Below are positions 60,604 through 64,000 of a stretch of DNA of 64,000 bases, one piece after another. The translations under genes were made by a program, and so were the position numbers. Source of the DNA: Artemia franciscana (Eukaryota > Arthropoda > Branchiopoda > Anostraca > Artemiidae); the NCBI RefSeq assembly GCF_032884065.1, contig NW_027062662.1:186001-250000 (forward strand). Reading direction: 5' to 3'. The notes under the pieces were generated by a model. The model was not told where the DNA came from. It made no database searches and saw nothing but the letters and a program-made list of their open reading frames with translations. The stretch's first letter is position 1; each line of letters opens with the position of its first letter.

Positions 60604-61447
60604 TAAAGTTTTGGCTTAACCATTTGAACAGTCAGATTTCATTTATCACAATCTTTGACAAAGAATCTTTGTAATTTAAAAATATATTTAGATCATTGAT
60701 CGAAGTTAGATGATTATTTATTGAGTCTTAATGAAGTAACTAAATTGAATCAGTAGGAAAAATCTGACGGGGTTGAGGGGGGAATGCCAAGAAAGGAAAT
60801 TTAGATCAAAGATACTTTCGAATTAGCAAGGTGTCTTTTAGACTAATTTAAATTTTGAGGGGATACAACAATTTGCTTGAGTTTCAGATTAGCTTTGGCA
60901 TTATGACTGCGATTTTTTTCCATACTTTCTTATGCCTAGTCTTAAATTTCAATATTTCACAAACTAAGAAAGCTAAAAAAAAGGCCTATATCATGGTAAA
61001 GTTTTTCCTGTTTATTTTCGATTGTATATTTTAGCTCAAAAACTAACGGAAAAGTTAAATGAGTAAATAAGTACTTTGGTCTCTATTTTTGGGTTGACAT
61101 TCCTCTGCTATGTCAAAAGAACAACTTTCTAAATTGACGCATGTTCTATTTTTGTTTAAATAAATCACAAAACGCAATTAAGACAGTAAATAAGTAAACT
61201 GATCCGTCATTTTTTCTTTACTATGGGTAGCGATACAACTTTTTCATTTACCAAACAATATTTTACTATTCTTTGTTAATTATTTACCGAACAGAAACGC
61301 GAGTGTGCAATAATGTAAGAATTGCGCGCATTGTTGCCAGTTTACCAGCACAGCTTTACGTTTGGGGCTTTGTGGAAAATTGTTATTTTTTAATCATCCT
61401 TCCGACTTAAAAGGGAAAGGTTTTTAGTATGACAGAAGGACTTCCTT
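60604..61447. other. intergenic, no gene supported
   Basis: AT-rich. A frame of about 40 codons near 61290-61410 (RIARIVASLPAQLYVWG) ends in TAA and has no splice support. Confidence 0.4.
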
Positions 61448-61625
61448 TTGCCAGCGTTCTTAGATTCTTTTGCTCAGCAGATGTACGACTGTCTGAGAAA
61501 AAACAAAATTCGAGGATATTGCGTGCAGTTTTACCACCTAAACGCACTGCTTTGCGGTGCTAGAAATGTAAAAAGTAATATCTTTGTGGTATATTACAGA
61601 CTTGAATGGCGTAAAGTTTGCGTTA
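61448..61625 (+). CDS. unrecognised open frame cut by copy 9
   Basis: An open frame with mixed composition (LPAFLDSFAQQMYDCLRK, GYCVQFYHLNALLCGARN, FVVYYRLEWRKVCV) with no ATG at its start. It runs straight into the TC end of copy 9 at 61626. After the element, at 63333, the frame does not resume. It may be part of an exon or of an older transposon whose remainder is lost. No family is recognised, and there is no acceptor clear enough to use. Confidence 0.22.
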
Positions 61626-63332
61626 TCAAACAGTTCGTGATAACGAACTGTAGTAAGGAGCGACCCGGCTCAATAGTAATCGAAATTCTAAAATACCGAT
61701 ACCAATACTTGATACCGATAGTTACATCAAAAGAATCGCATTTTAATGCTGATTTTCAATATATAAGTTTCATCAAGTTTAGTTTTACCCATCAAAAGTT
61801 ACGAGCCTGAGAAAATTTGCCTTATTTTAGAAAATAGGAGAAATACCCTTTAAAAGTCATAGAATCTTAACAAAAATCACACCATCAGATTCAGCGTATC
61901 AGAAAACCCTACAGTAGAAGTTTCAAGCTCCTATCGACAAAAATGTGGAATTTTGTATTTGTTTGCTACGCGACAGATCACGGATGCGTGTTTATTTGTT
62001 TTTTTTTTTTGCTTTTTTTGTGTGTTTTTTTTTCAAGGTTGATCGTATTGACCCACTGGTCCTAGAACTTCGCAAGAGAGGTCATTATAACGGAAATTAA
62101 AAGTTCTAGTGCCCTTTTTAAGTGACAAAAAACTGGAGGGCACCTAGGCCCTCTCCCACGCTCATTTTTCCCAAAGTCACCGGATCAAAGCTCTGAGATA
62201 GCCATTTTATTCAGCATAGTCGAAAAACCTAAAAACTATGTCTTTGAGGAAGAATTACTTCCCCAAAGTCCCCGTGGGAGGGGCTGCAAGTTACAAACTT
62301 TGATCAGTGTTTACCCATAGTAACGGTTATTGGGATGGGTACAGACACTTTCAGGAGGATTTTTCGGTTGGGAGGAGGAATTGAGGAGAGGGAGTAATGT
62401 GGGGGGAACTTTCCATGGAGGAATTGGTCATGGGGGAAGAGAATTTTCATGAAGGTGGCGCAGGATTTTTAAGCTCTTAAAGAGCAATGAAAAAATAAAT
62501 ATGAAAAGTTTCTTCAACTGTAAGTAAGGAGCGGCATTAAAAATTAAAATAAACAGAAATTATTACACTTATGAGGGTTTCAGCTTCTCTTAATACCTCT
62601 CTCTTTACGCTAAGGTAATTTTATTAATTACAACGGTCTTTCGGTCTTCGTGATTCAGGGGCATTCTTCAGGAATTGGGACAAAATTTAAGCTTTAGTGT
62701 AAAGAGCGAGGTATTGACTAGGGGACGAAACCGCTCAAATACGTAATAATCACATACGAATTTAGAAGTTCGTTATGTAAGTTATTTCGTAAGTTACGTA
62801 TATTTTTACTAATAAAAACGTTCGTAAAATTAAAAGTTCTAGTTGCCTTTTTAAGTAACCAAAAATTGGGAGGGTAACTAGGCCTACTCCCTAGCTCCTT
62901 TTTTTCTCAAAATTGTCCAATCAAAACTACGAGAAAGCCATTTAGCCAAAACCAACTTAATATGCAAATTTCGTTTTAATGATTCATGTGCGGAGAGCCA
63001 AAATCAAAACATGCATTAATTCAAAAAGGTTCAGAAATTAAATTTTAAAAATGTTTTTTTAACTGCAAGTAAGGAGCGACGTTAAAAATTAAAACAAACA
63101 GAAATTATTCCTTATATGAAAGGGGTTGTCCCCTCCTCAACACCTAGCTCTTTACGCTAACATTTTTATTGTTTTAAAAAGTAGAGTTGTGAGAAAAAGT
63201 CAAACTTTATCGTAGGCAGCGAAGCGTTGAGGAGGGGACAACCCCTTTCATATATGGAATGATTTCTGTTCGTTATAAGTTTTAATGTCCCTCCTTACTT
63301 TCAGTTAGAAAAAACTTGTTTTTTTTATTTAA
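61626..63332 (+). mobile_element. 1.7-kb Helitron-like element, copy 9
   Basis: A complete copy: TCAAACAGTTCGTGATAACG at 61626, where one palindrome base has changed, preceded by A. It ends TTTAA at 63332 followed by T. The hairpin arms carry GTTGTCCCCTCCTCAAC and GTTGAGGAGGGGACAAC, and the loop is unflipped. The T-rich tract is broken by GC and GTGTG. Confidence 0.9.
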
Positions 63333-63623
63333 TTCTAGAAAAAAGCGATATTTTTCTCCATGACACCAATGCTCTTAATTATGAAGAATCAGGGTAAATT
63401 TTTCTTTAAGACAATAATTTGTTGCAAATAGTCACTTCCCATATTAAGCAGCCAAAGAAACACAAACAAAGTAAAAATCAATAATCGTAAAAACTGTTGA
63501 TTAAACGCCAATTAAATAAGTAAATAAAAAAAAACTGTAAATGAACGGAACAGCCTAGAGTGACAAGAATTTTACAGATTGTTTCAAAATCTGACGGGTT
63601 TGAAAGAGACACAGTTTCAATTA
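63333..63623. other. short spacer between copies 9 and 10
   Basis: AT-rich, with no feature recognised. Confidence 0.5.
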
Positions 63624-63900
63624 TTAAATGAAAAAAAATAAGTTTTTTTAACTGAAAGTAAGGAGCGACATTAAAACTTAAAACGAACAGAAATTACTTC
63701 TTATATGAAAGGGGCTGCTTCCTCATCAACGCCTCGCTCTTTACGCTACATTTTAACTCTTTCTCTCAACTCTTCTTTTTTTTTAAAACAGTAAAAAACT
63801 TTTGATGTAGCTATTTGTATCAAAATTCCATTTTTTAGAGTTTTGGTTACTATTGAGCCGGGTCGCTCCTTACTACAGTTTGTTACCACGAACTGTTTGA
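63624..63900 (-). mobile_element. 1.7-kb family, copy 10, 277-bp internal-deletion derivative
   Basis: Has both true ends (hairpin-side ATTAAAT at 63623-63629 and CTGTTTGA ending at 63900) but nothing between the hairpin loop and the last 100 bp. The junction near 63800 falls at a shared CTTT. Only the outer hairpin arm survives. It sits at A^T with no visible duplication, so the shortened form may have moved as such. The last 100 bp of the window show nothing further. Confidence 0.85.
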
Positions 63901-64000
63901 TAATTCTTTCTTTTTTATGGCAAACAAGTTTTTGTCTTTTCTTTATGGTAAAAAAACAGTTTTCATCGGGAACCAGTAAGTTTTAGGAATAAATTCGAAT

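Overview
This is a repeat-dominated nuclear DNA window from an animal. The spliced, intron-rich gene, CR1/jockey-type LINE relics with tetranucleotide tails, a hAT relic and long satellite arrays all point to an arthropod. The one convincing gene resembles, from memory only, the uncharacterised Thr-rich secreted proteins common in branchiopod crustaceans, so a brine-shrimp-like crustacean is my best guess. No rRNA, tRNA, CRISPR, operon or viral gene is visible.

Layout. 1-14.2 kb holds three phase-compatible exons (1180-1572, 5939-6104, 13336-13500) of a putative secreted Thr-rich protein. Its introns contain two sister copies of a 1.7-kb mobile element and a nearly full-length but broken LINE in antisense (8.4-12.5 kb). 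14.5-18.4 kb holds microsatellites and a GA/CA-rich minisatellite ending at a 100-N assembly gap (18452-18551). 18.55-28.45 kb is a large 84-bp satellite array with spacer islands, interrupted by one 1.7-kb element. 28.45-32.68 kb is a core with an RT relic, another 1.7-kb element and a 20-bp tandem repeat. 32.68-38.8 kb is the same satellite in inverted orientation, with a LINE inserted in it. 38.8-46 kb has a hAT transposase tail and several degenerate minisatellites. 46-48.6 kb is a LINE relic. 48.6-54.8 kb has three more copies of the 1.7-kb family and AT/CT/CA microsatellites. 55-57 kb has possible orphan exons. 57.2-60.6 kb is a LINE split by a 1.7-kb element. 61.6-63.9 kb carries two further copies.

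The most interesting system is the 1.7-kb family: ten copies or partial copies, about a fifth of the window. It starts 5'-TC with a small palindrome, ends ...TTTAA, and sits at A^T sites with no visible target duplication, which is Helitron-like. Its 3' end is a giant hairpin of about 120-bp arms and a 55-nt loop. The loop is found in both orientations in different copies, and the arms co-vary within each copy. No copy has convincing coding capacity.

The satellite is the second unusual object. Its 84-bp period equals 28 codons, so long stretches encode a 28-residue repeat whose consensus carries one in-frame TAG. Two spacer classes recur about every 3.3-3.6 kb. All identifications come from reading the sequence; no database search was possible.
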